Part shown: positions 43,099-52,884 of the stretch, piece by piece
Layout of the letters: each line of letters starts with the position of its first letter
How positions within the stretch are numbered: the stretch's first letter is position 1
DNA from: Gemmatimonadota bacterium
Lineage (GTDB): Bacteria > Gemmatimonadota > Gemmatimonadetes > Longimicrobiales > Gaopeijiaceae
Assembly (NCBI GenBank): GCA_015664885.1
Contig: DQPL01000064.1
Span: 120,010 to 184,009, forward strand
Length of the DNA stretch: 64,000 nucleotides
Reading direction: 5' to 3'
Translations under genes and position numbers: made by a program
Notes under the pieces: generated by a model
Told to the model about the DNA's origin: nothing
The model's database searches: none
Seen by the model: only the letters and a program-made list of their open reading frames with translations

Positions 43099-44523
43099 CT
43101 AACGCGAGGGAACTGTCGGTAGACCTCTTCGCATCCGATCGAGCATCCCGCCGTCGATATTGCGGACGTCCGCGAATCCTTCGGCCTGCAACACGCTGGC
43201 TGCGATGGCCGACCGGTTTCCGGTACCACAATAGAGCAATACGGGCCGGTCACGCGGGACTTCGTCGATGCGATCCCGCAGATAGCCCAGGTGCAGGTGA
43301 TGCGCTGAGGGGACATGGTCGTGATCCCACTCCGTGGCGTTGCGCACGTCGAGCAGGAACGCGTCCTCCTCGAGCACGGCCCGCTCAGCCTCTGCCCAGT
43401 CGAGGACCGCGGTCGTCTCGAGTCCTCCGTGCTCCCCGCCCCAGGCATCGATAGCGGCCACATCGAAGTATCCTTCGCACGCGTCTATGCCGATGAAGGC
43501 CAGATCACGCGCAGCCTCGCGCGCCTGCTCATCCCCATCTGCGACCAAATAGATCGGTCGGTCGTACGGCAGCAGCCAGCCGCACGAGGTGGGAAACGAG
43601 CTCGTGAGCGGCACGTTGATCGAGGACGGAATGTGGCCGGTCGCAAAGTCGGCTCGAGAGCGTACGTCGAGCATGATTTCACGGTCCTCGACCAAGGGCG
43701 CGAGCACGTCGTTGGCGATGCGCCGCGGCTCAGGGAGCCCGTCGAGCAGCGCAGGACCGTCTCGGTTCATGCGCTTCATTTCGGCGAAATAAACGGGCGG
43801 CTCTGGTTGTCCCTGGAGCACTTCGGCAACGAGGTCGTCCTCGGTCTCACACCGAAACGCCCAGTTCGCGAGCTGCTCGTATCCGAGCGTGGTCGAAGGC
43901 ACCGAGCCGAGCGCCTTTCCACACGCGGAGCCGGCACCGTGCCCCGGGAAGATCTGCAGGTACGATGGCAGCTCGCGGAATCGCTGCAGCGAACCGTACA
44001 ACACCCGGGCACTGGCCTCCATCGTGTCGGCAAAGCCCGCAGCCTTCTCTAGCAGGTCGGGGCGCCCGACATCGCCCACGAAAATGAAGTCGCCGGTCAG
44101 CGCACCCACGGGCTCGCTGGACGCCGCGCCGTCGGTGACCAGGAACGAGATGTGTTCCGGGGTGTGGCCGGGCGTGTGCAGGACCTCGATCGTGACGTTG
44201 CCGAGCGTGATCTGATCACCATCCTGCACGAGGCGCGCGCCGACCTCCTCCACGAAGCCGTACCGCCAGGTCTCGTCGCCATGTCCGGAGAGCACGAGCT
44301 CGGCACCCGTCTGCTCGGCGAGTTGACGCGAGCCCGAAAGGTAGTCCGCGTGGATATGAGTCTCGGAGACGTAGGCGATCTCCATGCCCTCTTCTTTCGC
44401 CGCTCGCAAGTAGATGTCGGTATCGCGATGCGGATCGATGACGATCGCCTCTCCGGTCGCCTGACATCCGATCATGTAGGACGCCTGGGCCAGCTTGATG
44501 TCGTAGAAGCGCTTCAGAAGCAT
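43099..44523 (-). CDS. Metallo-beta-lactamase-fold/double rhodanese fusion (persulfide-dioxygenase-like)
   Basis: A 474-residue protein. Residues 1-240 form an ETHE1-like metallo-beta-lactamase domain: THIHADYLSG (HxHxD), HTPGHTPEHISF, TGDFIFVGDVGRPDLL and FPGHGAGSACG, the mononuclear-iron type of persulfide dioxygenases. Then come two rhodanese domains: the first (EIMLDVRSRADFATGHIPSSINVP, about 275-355) has no Cys at the active position and should be inactive; the second (AFLLDVRNATEWDHDHVPSAHHLHL, then LLYCGTGNRSA, about 385-470) has the active Cys. Such fusions (CstB/BLH type) oxidise glutathione or other persulfides and move sulfane sulfur. Start ATG at 44523. It diverges from the VPS10-like gene. 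Confidence 0.9.
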   Translation of the reverse strand: MLLKRFYDIKLAQASYMIGCQATGEAIVIDPHRDTDIYLRAAKEEGMEIAYVSETHIHADYLSGSRQLAEQTGAELVLSGHGDETWRYGFVEEVGARLVQDGDQITLGNVTIEVLHTPGHTPEHISFLVTDGAASSEPVGALTGDFIFVGDVGRPDLLEKAAGFADTMEASARVLYGSLQRFRELPSYLQIFPGHGAGSACGKALGSVPSTTLGYEQLANWAFRCETEDDLVAEVLQGQPEPPVYFAEMKRMNRDGPALLDGLPEPRRIANDVLAPLVEDREIMLDVRSRADFATGHIPSSINVPLTSSFPTSCGWLLPYDRPIYLVADGDEQAREAARDLAFIGIDACEGYFDVAAIDAWGGEHGGLETTAVLDWAEAERAVLEEDAFLLDVRNATEWDHDHVPSAHHLHLGYLRDRIDEVPRDRPVLLYCGTGNRSAIAASVLQAEGFADVRNIDGGMLDRMRRGLPTVPSR

Positions 44524-44681
44524 GGCGGATTCGGGCTAGAAGGGTTCAGGTGGACGATGAGCCGTACCGGACAATAGCAAATCCAGGCTCAGGATTCTTG
44601 CTCCCCCCTGAAAGCTCGAACATCTTCTCCGTCCGCTTTTGGCCCCTTTGGCGCCGGCAAAGCGCGCACCGGAGAAAATGA

Positions 44682-47600
44682 ATGACATCGAAGCTGCGAC
44701 TACTCGTCGTCCTGTTGGCCATCGCGATCGATCCCTCATCAGTCAACGCCCAGATCACGAGCAATGAACTGGCGGGACTCGTGCCTCGGAACATCGGGCC
44801 GGCCACGATGAGCGGACGCGTAGTCGACCTCGCCGTGGTGAACATGGATCCCCGGGTCTTCTATCTCGCATCGGCGACGGGCGGAGTGTGGAAGACGACC
44901 GACAACGGCGTGCGCTTCGCCCCGGTGTTCCAAAACGAGGCCACGCATTCGGTTGGGGACGTGGTCGTGCACCAGCGCGATACCAGCGTCGTGTGGGTTG
45001 GCACCGGCGAGCGAGCGAGCCGGCAAAGCTCCTCCTGGGGTGACGGGGTCTACAAGTCCACGGACGGAGGCCAGACGTGGCGCAATATGGGTCTTCGAGA
45101 CAGCCGCCACATCGGTCGCATCATTCTGCATCCCGACGACCCCAACATCGTGTTTGTGGCTGCCATGGGACATCTATGGGGACCGAATGAGGAACGCGGG
45201 CTCTACAAGTCCACCGACGGCGGCGAGAATTGGGATCGGGTGCTGTGGGTGGATGAGCTCACGGGGGCCGTCGACGTCGCGCTCGATCCGAAGGCGCCAG
45301 GCGTCATGTATGCCGCGATGTATCAGCGCCAACGACGACCTTGGGGCTTCCACGGGGGGGGGGCCGGTAGCGGGCTCTACAAGAGCGTGGACGGCGGCGA
45401 TACCTGGGCCAAGCTCACCAACAGCGGGCTCGACAACGGACTGCCGACCGGGGACATAGGCCGCATCGGCATCACGGTCTACGACGCAGATCCACGAATC
45501 CTCTACGTCAGCGTCGAGCAGGGTGAGCGCTTCAACGCTTCAACTGCCTACGAGCAGCGCCTCGCCGGCCTCTACCGTTCCGAGGATCACGGTGAGTCGT
45601 GGACGTTCCAAAGCGACTGGAACCCCCGCCCGATGTACGCGAGTCAGCCGCTCGTGGACCCGAACGACGACCAGCGCGTCTACATGCTGAACGCGTACAG
45701 CTATTCGGACGACGCCGGGAAGACATTCACCTCGCCGCGAGCACACCGCACACACGGCGATGACCGTTTCGTGTGGGTCAACCCGAGCAACTCGAATCAC
45801 GTCATGAAGGCCGACGACGGCGGTCTCGGCATCAGCTACGACCGTGGTGATCACTTCCTCTATGTCACGACGCTTCCGCTCAGCCAGTACTACCGCGTCT
45901 CCGTAGACACGGCGCACCCGTACAACGTGTACGGCGGTCTGCAAGACAACGGCTCTTGGAAAGGACCCAGCGCAGTCTACCGCTCCGAAGGAATCCTCAA
46001 CGAGGACTGGACCAAGTGGGGCGGCGGGGACGGTTTCTTGAGTCTCGTCGATACGACCAACAACCGCATCCTGTACGCCGAGAGCCAATACCTCGGGCTC
46101 ACGAGAAATGACATGGTGACCGGAGCGAGCCGAAACATTCGCCCTGACCAGTCGCAGGGGTTCATTGGTGGGCGGCGAAACTGGACCACTTGGCCAGACC
46201 TAGAGGACCCCGAACAGCGGCTCGGCAACGCGATGACACCGGGCAATTGGGAGGGGCCCTTCATCATCAGCCCGCACGACCCAAACACCTTGTACGCGGG
46301 TCTCGACCAGCTCTTCAAGAGCACAGACCGTGGAGACAAGTGGCAGGCGCTGGGCGACCTGACCACCGGAACCGACCGTCGCACGCTCGAGATCATGGGG
46401 CAGAAGCCAGACTCGTTCGTCTTGTCGCTCGACGACGGTGCGCCCTACTGGCCGACCCTGACCGCGATCGCCGAATCCGAGTTCACACCTGGAGTGCTCT
46501 ACGTCGGGACCGACGACGGCCAGGTGCAGGTCTCGACCAACGACGGCCACTCTTGGCAAAACGTGACGTCGTCGCTCCCAGGGGCTCCCGACATGATGTG
46601 GGTGAACCACGTCTTCGCCTCCAAGACCGTCTCGGGCCGCGTATACGTGGCTGCCAACAACTACAGGAACGACGACAACGCCAACTATCTATGGCGCTCC
46701 GAGGACGACGGCATCACCTGGAGCGCCATAACCGGGGACCTGCCGGGCGAGCGCGTATTGCGCACGGTCCGCGAGGACCCACGCAACCCCGACGTGCTCT
46801 GGCTAGGAGCCGAATTCGGGGTCTGGTGGTCGTGGAACGGTGGAGAGAATTGGGTTGAGCTCGTGGCTGGCCTCCCCACGCTCGCTGTGAACGACCTGGT
46901 CATTCACCCACGCGACAACGACCTCGTGCTCGGCACGCACGGGCGCGGCATCTGGATTTTGGACCAAGTGAACGCGCTGCAGGAGATGACATCAGCGATC
47001 GCGGCATCAGCGTCTCACCTCTTCAGCATCGAGCCCGCCGAACAGATCCGGTACCGTGGCGATCGCGGCCACACCGGCAACATGATCTTCGAAGGGGAGA
47101 ATCCGCCGGCTGGAGCCATCATCGACTTCTGGCTGGGTAGCGCCGGCGAGGACGTCGCGATCACCGTGCACAATGCGTCGGGCGAGGAAGTCGCCACGGT
47201 GAGTGCTGCGGGCGAGCGAGGAGTGAATCGCGCTGTGTGGAACTTGCGCCACGGCAGCAGTGGAGGCGGCGGCGGCGGTCGCGGTGGCTTCGGCGGAGGC
47301 AACATCGGCCCCTGGGTCGTACCAGGCCTCTACACGGTTCGACTGAGCGTAGGAAACGACCTGCACGAACAGACGGTGCGGGTGAAGGAAGACCCTCGCA
47401 TCGAGGTCGACCCGCTCGTGCGGCGTCAGTGGACGGAGATGCTGCTCGAGCTCGGCGAAGTAGTCTCGGCGGCCAGGGCACTCAACCGCGAGGTGGGTCA
47501 GGCCGCCGAGAGTCTGGACGACGACGACCAACCGCTCGCGGCCGAGCTGCGTGACTTGGCGCGTGAAACCGGGGAGCTTAGCGGCCGACTGGGAAGGCTG

Positions 47601-47729
47601 CGCAGCTCCGCGCAGGGCTGGATCGGACCGCTTTCCGCGGATCAAGCGTCTCAGCGCGTGTTCCTGACCGATATGTTGGAGACGCTGCGTACAGAATGGG
47701 ACGCGGTCTCGGGGCGACTGGGGAGATGA
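44682..47729 (+). CDS. Secreted VPS10/BNR-repeat protein (sortilin-like propeller)
   Basis: A 1015-residue exported protein: signal peptide (ends SSVNAQI), then a double beta-propeller made of Asp-box (BNR) repeats such as STDGGQTWRNMG, STDGGENWDRVL, SVDGGDTWAKL, RSEDHGESWTFQ and RSEDDGITWSAI, spread over residues about 40-760. The Asp boxes fit the VPS10/glycosyl-hydrolase-like family, often annotated as sialidase but without a proven reaction. After the propellers come a beta domain, a Gly/Arg-rich loop (GGGGGGRGGFGGGNIG, about residue 860) and a helical tail (about 905-1015). Start ATG at 44682 with GGAGA 6 nt upstream. Abundant in Gemmatimonadota and Acidobacteriota. It probably binds or processes proteins outside the cell. 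Confidence 0.9.
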   Translation: MTSKLRLLVVLLAIAIDPSSVNAQITSNELAGLVPRNIGPATMSGRVVDLAVVNMDPRVFYLASATGGVWKTTDNGVRFAPVFQNEATHSVGDVVVHQRDTSVVWVGTGERASRQSSSWGDGVYKSTDGGQTWRNMGLRDSRHIGRIILHPDDPNIVFVAAMGHLWGPNEERGLYKSTDGGENWDRVLWVDELTGAVDVALDPKAPGVMYAAMYQRQRRPWGFHGGGAGSGLYKSVDGGDTWAKLTNSGLDNGLPTGDIGRIGITVYDADPRILYVSVEQGERFNASTAYEQRLAGLYRSEDHGESWTFQSDWNPRPMYASQPLVDPNDDQRVYMLNAYSYSDDAGKTFTSPRAHRTHGDDRFVWVNPSNSNHVMKADDGGLGISYDRGDHFLYVTTLPLSQYYRVSVDTAHPYNVYGGLQDNGSWKGPSAVYRSEGILNEDWTKWGGGDGFLSLVDTTNNRILYAESQYLGLTRNDMVTGASRNIRPDQSQGFIGGRRNWTTWPDLEDPEQRLGNAMTPGNWEGPFIISPHDPNTLYAGLDQLFKSTDRGDKWQALGDLTTGTDRRTLEIMGQKPDSFVLSLDDGAPYWPTLTAIAESEFTPGVLYVGTDDGQVQVSTNDGHSWQNVTSSLPGAPDMMWVNHVFASKTVSGRVYVAANNYRNDDNANYLWRSEDDGITWSAITGDLPGERVLRTVREDPRNPDVLWLGAEFGVWWSWNGGENWVELVAGLPTLAVNDLVIHPRDNDLVLGTHGRGIWILDQVNALQEMTSAIAASASHLFSIEPAEQIRYRGDRGHTGNMIFEGENPPAGAIIDFWLGSAGEDVAITVHNASGEEVATVSAAGERGVNRAVWNLRHGSSGGGGGGRGGFGGGNIGPWVVPGLYTVRLSVGNDLHEQTVRVKEDPRIEVDPLVRRQWTEMLLELGEVVSAARALNREVGQAAESLDDDDQPLAAELRDLARETGELSGRLGRLRSSAQGWIGPLSADQASQRVFLTDMLETLRTEWDAVSGRLGR

Positions 47730-47758
47730 CCACACCATCGTTGGGAGCGACATAGCCA

Positions 47759-48129
47759 TGCCGGTATTCACGCGGATGCGGGACGAGGGGCTCGTGGTGA
47801 CCGTCGACGGCGACTACACCGCCGGTGAGTTGAGTCGGGCCGGTGAGCGGGGGCTCCGCCTCCGACGACGTGCCTAACCCGGTAGCTGTCTTGCTCGACT
47901 TGAGTGGTGCAGCAGGCCTCGAGAAGAAGTCGCCGGACGACCTCAGACTAGTCGGCGAGTTCTTCGGGGAACGTCAAGACATCCTGACCCGAGTAGCGGT
48001 TCTGACTCCGTCCGACGCTGCCAACGATCTCCTGGACAGCGGGGGCGCTTTCGCCGCCGTGACCGGGATCCCGAGCCGCCCCTCCTTGACCGCGGCCAAG
48101 CTTTCGAGTGGCTGCAGGAGGGTCGGTAG
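47759..48129 (+). pseudogene. STAS/SpoIIAA-like protein with two frameshifts
   Basis: Pieces of one small protein in changing frames: MPVFTRMRDEGLVVTVDGDYTAGELSRAG (47759 on), then, shifted, VPNPVAVLLDLSGAAGLEKKSPDDLRLVGEFFGERQDILTRVAVLTPSDAANDLLDSGGAFAAVTGI, then, shifted again, LDRGQAFEWLQEGR to the TAG at 48127-48129. The frame changes lie near 47845-47865 and 48075-48085. The joined product would have about 120 residues and resemble the SpoIIAA/STAS-like group (DUF3478-type). Either two sequencing errors or real decay. It follows the VPS10-like gene by 29 nt and converges with the M28 peptidase. Confidence 0.65.
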
Positions 48130-48140
48130 GGGCCTAGCGG

Positions 48141-50639
48141 TCAGCCGGGTGCGCGCGCCCGTGCCCAGTCCCATCCCACGGTGCCCCGCTCGTGCACCGC
48201 TCGTACCTCCACGGCTCCGCCGGCCCGAACACCGGCAAGCGCCGACCGGTTGTCGGTAACCTGCTCGCTGCGCCAACCCTGGTCGGTCTGCCAGCGCACC
48301 TCGTAGCCCGAGACGCCCGACTCGCGTGAGGCCTCCCAAATAGCCGTGCCGTCGGCGACGACGAGCCCGGTGGCCCGAGCGGGACTCGACGCGAGTAGCA
48401 TGAGCGTCGCGGCGGTAGTCTTGGAGACCTCCGCGACGAGCTGCTGGTTGATGGTCTCGAGACGGTCGTGCGCCTGATGGTAGTGGGGGTTGCCGAGAAC
48501 GGGATAGGAGCCGATGCCCCCCACGATGTCGCCGTAGGCCTCGTAGTACGCCGCGGCGTCCGTGCTCTTGTAGTAGAGCGCGTCGTACGTGATCAGGTCT
48601 GAGAATTGGATCGCGGCGGCGTGTTGGATGTCGCGGATGCCCGGGTTCGAGTACCGGATGGTGTTGTCCAGACGATGGTCGTTCGCCCATCCAATCATGT
48701 CGTTGTTGAGCGCGCCGGCGATGTGTTTTCCGCTCTCGCCCGCGCGACGCACGTACTCGCGGCTGCCCCTCAGCCCCGCCTCTTCGCCGGTGAAGAACGC
48801 GAGCTCCATCGTAGCCGGCATCGGGTGGTCCTTGAGCACGCGCGCTGCTTCGAGCAGCGCGGTAGCTCCCGAGGAGTTGTCGTCGGCTCCGGGACCCCGC
48901 TCGACCGAGTCGAAGTGGCTGCTCGCGACATATACGAGCTCGGGGTCGGCTGTGCCGGGGATTCTCGCTACCACGTTCGCGGTACGGACACCACGCGTAT
49001 CAAACCACTGGACCTCGGGCTCGTAACCAAAGCCGCGCAGCGTCTCGGTATAGTATTCGATCGCCAGTGCGTTGCCCGGCTGCAGGATGTGCTTCGAGCC
49101 GAACGCGTACACGTCCCGCGCGTACTGATAGATCCGCGATACCGAAACCGCGTCGGTAACGGTGACAACCTCATCAGCGATCGGCGCGAAGGCATCTTGT
49201 CCACGCTCGCGAAGACTCAGCTCAGCGGCCAGGCTCTGCTCGAGACGGGTACGCACTTGCTCGACCGTGACGCGCGAAGAGCGATCCACCAGGTAGACTC
49301 CCCGCTCGGGGGACACCGTGTCGCCGTCCCGCTCGGAGACGATCAGTACCTTGGCACCGTCCGCATCAGTCGCCCACTCGTATTCGGGCGCGATGGTCCG
49401 GATGGTGTTGTTGTGGAAAAGCTTGAGTGGGGGGCCGCCGTCCAGATCGTAGACGTACGAACGCATGTGCCGCCCTTCCCCCTTCGCCGCAAGCACGTGT
49501 GCCGCGTCCAACCAGCGGGGATAGCGGTCGTGCTGGATCTCATTCGAGAGCGCCCACGGCGGCGTGCTGCCGTCGGTCGGCGCTACGTAGATCTCCCAGT
49601 CGTCGAAGGGCTGGATCTGGTACACGACGTGACGTCCATCGGGAGACACCACCGGGTTCGAGATCGGCCGAACCGTCTCGACCACCACCCTTGGCTCAGA
49701 CGCCGACAGGAGCGGCATCAGGGGCACGGCCACGACTTCGAGCTCTTGCTCGAGTCGCATGAACGTGAGCATCGAGCCATCTGCCGAAACGCTCGGCGAA
49801 ACAGCGCCGTCGAAGGTCGAAATGCCGCCGCCCACCAGATCCCGGACCGCGAGTCCCGCCCGCGTCCCATATACGATATAGCGCCCCCCCGCGGCGACCA
49901 TCAGCCCCGCCTTGGGCCCTGGTGAAGTATCGACGGCCTCCACGGCACCGCCTTCGTCGACCCTATGGACCGTGACGTTCTCGGGGTCCAGCAGCGGGCT
50001 CGCGAGCACGTAGAGCACTTGTGCGTCCGGGGCGAACTGCATCGAGACCGGCGCCTGCCCTGCCAACTCGACCGCGCCCGTCCCACCGGAGGTGCGCACA
50101 ACCAGCGTCGAGGCCTTGGACTCCTCCCACGCGGTCGCCACGGCCGCCTCTCGGCGGGCCTCGCGGCCCGATGCCCGCGCTTGCTGTGCACGAGCCTCGC
50201 CCAGCGCCCGAGTGTCCTCCACTCGCAGATAGGCAATGGCTCCGTCAGTTCCGAGAGTCACGCGGCCAGTCGGCAGAGTCTCGACCACTAGTCCACTCGC
50301 GAGGTCGATCAGCTTCGTGACCGCCATGCCATCCTCGACGACCTGGAACGTTCCGCTCGAGGCGTCCGGAGCCATCGCGATCCCGGTACCATGGACCGCC
50401 ACCTCGGTCACGCCATACAACTCACCAGTGAGCAGAGCGATCTCTTCGAGATGTGCAGCGCCGTCGCGACTGTTCAGAACCTCCAGATAGGCCCGGAGGG
50501 CCTGAGGGTAGTCACCACGGTCCCAGGCCAGGAATCCCTCGCGCAACCTCGCATGCTCGGGCATCGCAGGGATCTGGGCGAGCAAAGGCGCAGCCGAGAT
50601 CGCGAGCACTGCTACGAGTGCGAAAAGCCGGTTGGTCAT
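48141..50639 (-). CDS. Secreted M28-family metallopeptidase with TolB-like propeller
   Basis: An 832-residue exported protease. After a signal peptide (ends PLLAQIP) and a short tetratricopeptide-like segment, residues about 80-480 form WD40/TolB-like blades (VSPDGRHVVYQIQPFDDWEIYV, NEIQHDRYPRWLD). The M28 catalytic domain follows: VASSHFDSVERGPGADDNSSGA (zinc His and Asp plus bridging Asp), FFTGEEAGLRGSREY (catalytic and zinc Glu), NNDMIGW (zinc Asp) and NPHYHQAHD (last zinc His). A C-terminal fibronectin-like domain (SGVSGYEVRWQTDQGW) may bind substrate or surface. It should be an aminopeptidase active outside the cytoplasm. Start ATG at 50639. Monocistronic. Confidence 0.92.
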   Translation of the reverse strand: MTNRLFALVAVLAISAAPLLAQIPAMPEHARLREGFLAWDRGDYPQALRAYLEVLNSRDGAAHLEEIALLTGELYGVTEVAVHGTGIAMAPDASSGTFQVVEDGMAVTKLIDLASGLVVETLPTGRVTLGTDGAIAYLRVEDTRALGEARAQQARASGREARREAAVATAWEESKASTLVVRTSGGTGAVELAGQAPVSMQFAPDAQVLYVLASPLLDPENVTVHRVDEGGAVEAVDTSPGPKAGLMVAAGGRYIVYGTRAGLAVRDLVGGGISTFDGAVSPSVSADGSMLTFMRLEQELEVVAVPLMPLLSASEPRVVVETVRPISNPVVSPDGRHVVYQIQPFDDWEIYVAPTDGSTPPWALSNEIQHDRYPRWLDAAHVLAAKGEGRHMRSYVYDLDGGPPLKLFHNNTIRTIAPEYEWATDADGAKVLIVSERDGDTVSPERGVYLVDRSSRVTVEQVRTRLEQSLAAELSLRERGQDAFAPIADEVVTVTDAVSVSRIYQYARDVYAFGSKHILQPGNALAIEYYTETLRGFGYEPEVQWFDTRGVRTANVVARIPGTADPELVYVASSHFDSVERGPGADDNSSGATALLEAARVLKDHPMPATMELAFFTGEEAGLRGSREYVRRAGESGKHIAGALNNDMIGWANDHRLDNTIRYSNPGIRDIQHAAAIQFSDLITYDALYYKSTDAAAYYEAYGDIVGGIGSYPVLGNPHYHQAHDRLETINQQLVAEVSKTTAATLMLLASSPARATGLVVADGTAIWEASRESGVSGYEVRWQTDQGWRSEQVTDNRSALAGVRAGGAVEVRAVHERGTVGWDWARARAPG

Positions 50640-50790
50640 CGAGTATCGTGGACGAGGAGCGAGGTGATCTCCGGTGCTAGCCGGATGAAGCCGAGGGGTC
50701 GAAGTTATCGATGCCGGAGATGGAGGTACATCCCGTGACGGGTGTCAGTGGCTCGCGCGGACAACAGGCGAACAACAAGGGGGAGTTGGG

Positions 50791-52182
50791 ATGAGGACAG
50801 GCACACTTTACGTCCTGCTGGGCGCGATCCTGTTGGTGAACTGCGGAGGCGTGCCGGACGCCTCTCCGGGTACGTTGGCGTTTACGAACGTCAGCGTCCT
50901 ACCGATGGACAGAGAGACCGTGCTCGCGAACCATACGGTCGTTGTCGTCGATGGTGTGATCACCGAGGTCGGCCCATCGAGCGACGTCGTGGTCGGGAAC
51001 GGAGCCACCGTCATTGACGGAACCGGGCAGTATCTCACGCCCGGGCTCGCCGAGATGCACGCGCACGTACCGTCGAGCGCCAACCCTGCCCGCGAAGCCG
51101 TCGAAGACATCCTCTTTCTCTACGTCGCAAACGGGGTAACCACGATCCGTGGCATGCTCGGCTCCGACTACCAGATTCCGCTCGCCGAGGACCTCGCTAG
51201 CGGTGAGGAGTTCGGACCCAACTTCTACGTCGCCGCGCCGTCGATCAACGGGGGCTCGGCGCCGGATGCGACGACAGCGGAGCGGCTCGTTCGCACCCAC
51301 AAGGAACGCGGCTACCACCTTCAGAAGATCCATCCGGGAGTTTCCCTGGAGACCTGGGACCACATGGTCGAGGTCGCCCAAGAGGTCGGGCTGACATTTG
51401 GCGGCCATGTGCCCGCCGACGTTGGGCTGGTACACGCCATCGAGACCGGCATGTCCACGGTCGATCACCTCGACGGCTACGTGCAAGCAATCGCCTCCGA
51501 CGACGTGGTATCGCAGGTGAACGCAGGACAGACCAGCCTGTCCGGACTCATCGACGGCGTCGACGAAGAGAAGCTCCAACAAATCGTCCAACTCTCGCTC
51601 GAGCACGACGTGTACGTGGTCCCCACGATGTACCTGTGGGAGAACCTGTACGGAGCACCCGATGTCTCAGCAGTCCTGTCACAGCCCGAGATGAAATATG
51701 TCTCGCAGGGGCAGCGGGACCGCTGGCGCCAGCAGGCATCAGGCGGGCCCCAAGGCACACCCGCGGAACTAGGAGCGTTCTTCGCGCTGCGGAAGCGGAT
51801 CCTGAAGGCCCTCTCCGACGCCGGAGTGGGCATCCTCATGGGCACCGACTCGCCGCAGATGTTCAACGTGCCCGGCTTCGCGCTCCACCGTGAGCTGCGG
51901 GTGGTCGCCGAGTCGGGCATGTCGAACTATGCGATCCTCAGAAGCGGGACCGCATCCGTCGGTACCTACGTGGCCGACCACCTGGGCCTCGACGGAAACT
52001 TCGGAACCGTGGCGGTCGGCCAGCGTGCGGACCTCGTCCTGCTCAGCCGCAACCCGCTCGACGACCTCGCCAACCTCACGGATCGAGTGGGTGTGATGGT
52101 CCGGGGGCGGTGGATCACTCGGGCGGAAATCGATGCTGGTCTCGCGGCGCTGGCCGAGAAGCACGCCGGCCAGACACCCTGA
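50791..52182 (+). CDS. Amidohydrolase-family lipoprotein
   Basis: A 463-residue metal-dependent hydrolase. A lipobox (ILLVNCGG) places it on the membrane facing the periplasm. Metal ligands and motifs of the imidazolonepropionase/prolidase-like amidohydrolases: MHAHVP (HxH), the Lys in HLQKIHPG, GGHVPAD (His), STVDHLDG (His), and the Asp in LMGTDSPQMFNVPG. The N-terminal beta-sandwich (FTNVSVLPMDRETVLANHTVVVVDGVI) and C-terminal return (VGQRADLVLLSRNPLDDL) are complete. It probably cleaves Xaa-Pro dipeptides or cyclic amides in the periplasm. Start ATG at 50791 with GGAG 5 nt upstream. It diverges from the M28 gene and converges with an ADOP relic. Confidence 0.9.
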   Translation: MRTGTLYVLLGAILLVNCGGVPDASPGTLAFTNVSVLPMDRETVLANHTVVVVDGVITEVGPSSDVVVGNGATVIDGTGQYLTPGLAEMHAHVPSSANPAREAVEDILFLYVANGVTTIRGMLGSDYQIPLAEDLASGEEFGPNFYVAAPSINGGSAPDATTAERLVRTHKERGYHLQKIHPGVSLETWDHMVEVAQEVGLTFGGHVPADVGLVHAIETGMSTVDHLDGYVQAIASDDVVSQVNAGQTSLSGLIDGVDEEKLQQIVQLSLEHDVYVVPTMYLWENLYGAPDVSAVLSQPEMKYVSQGQRDRWRQQASGGPQGTPAELGAFFALRKRILKALSDAGVGILMGTDSPQMFNVPGFALHRELRVVAESGMSNYAILRSGTASVGTYVADHLGLDGNFGTVAVGQRADLVLLSRNPLDDLANLTDRVGVMVRGRWITRAEIDAGLAALAEKHAGQTP

Positions 52183-52198
52183 GCCGCTGATCAACGCA

Positions 52199-52884
52199 TC
52201 ACTCGTTGACGATCACCTCGATGGGGGAGATGGACGTGACGCGCCGGGCGGGCACATAGGCGGCGAATAAACAGACGGCAAGGGAGAGTGCGGCCACAGC
52301 GATGTAGGTGCGCGGGTCTCTGCTGTCGATCCCGTACAGCAGGTGGCCAATCAGGCTCGCGGCCCAATATGCGCCGACGAGTCCGGCGGCCGTGCCGGCG
52401 AGTGCACTGACCAGACCGTCCCTCACGACCAGCCGGATCAGTCCGTCGGCGCGGGCGCCGAGCGCCGTCCGAATTCCGATCTCGCGCGACCGGGCTGCCA
52501 CGGCGCGCACCGTGACGCCGAAAATTCCCACCGCTGCGAGCAAGGTGGCCAACACCGCGAACGTCGACATGAGAAGTGCCCGGAAGCGGTCGTCCGCTTC
52601 CGAAGAGCGCATGAGGTCGGTCATCGCCGCCGGCGCCGTGATCAGGACGTCGGGATCCAACGCCCAAATGGCTTCGTGCAGCGCGGGCAGTGCCGCACTG
52701 CGTCCACCGCGCTACGGATCAGCAGCAACAGCCGGCGCCACCGGGAAGGCCCGGCCTCATGCAATCGATCACGGAAGAGCTCGACCAGATCGTCTTCGAA
52801 CCGCGCGGTCAGGCGAGTCCCCAGGAGTCGAATCCGGAGCCGAAAGGCACGAGCCTCCCAGCGCCGCTGGCGTCGGGGCGTCAT
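52199..52884 (-). pseudogene. ADOP permease collapsed to its two ends
   Basis: Starts at an ATG overlapping the padR stop by 4 nt (52881-52884). The first 65 or so codons are the ADOP N-terminal cytoplasmic domain (RRWEARAFRLRIRLLG, then DLVELFRDRLHEAGPSRWRRLLLLIRSAVDA). Around 52690-52705 it jumps, with a frame change, into the C-terminal part: ALPALHEAIWALDPDVLI, the last FtsX domain (AAVGIFGVTVRAVAARSREIGIRTALGA) and PARRVTSISPIEVIVNE to the stop at 52199. Roughly 550-600 residues are missing. The sequence at the join is short and the frame change means no fused product. Compare the similar relics at 1903 and 29196. Confidence 0.85.

Noticed and set aside
48606..49925. Long plus-strand open frame (439 codons) opposite the M28 peptidase
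   Set aside because: Antisense shadow; no recognisable domain, signal or start site.
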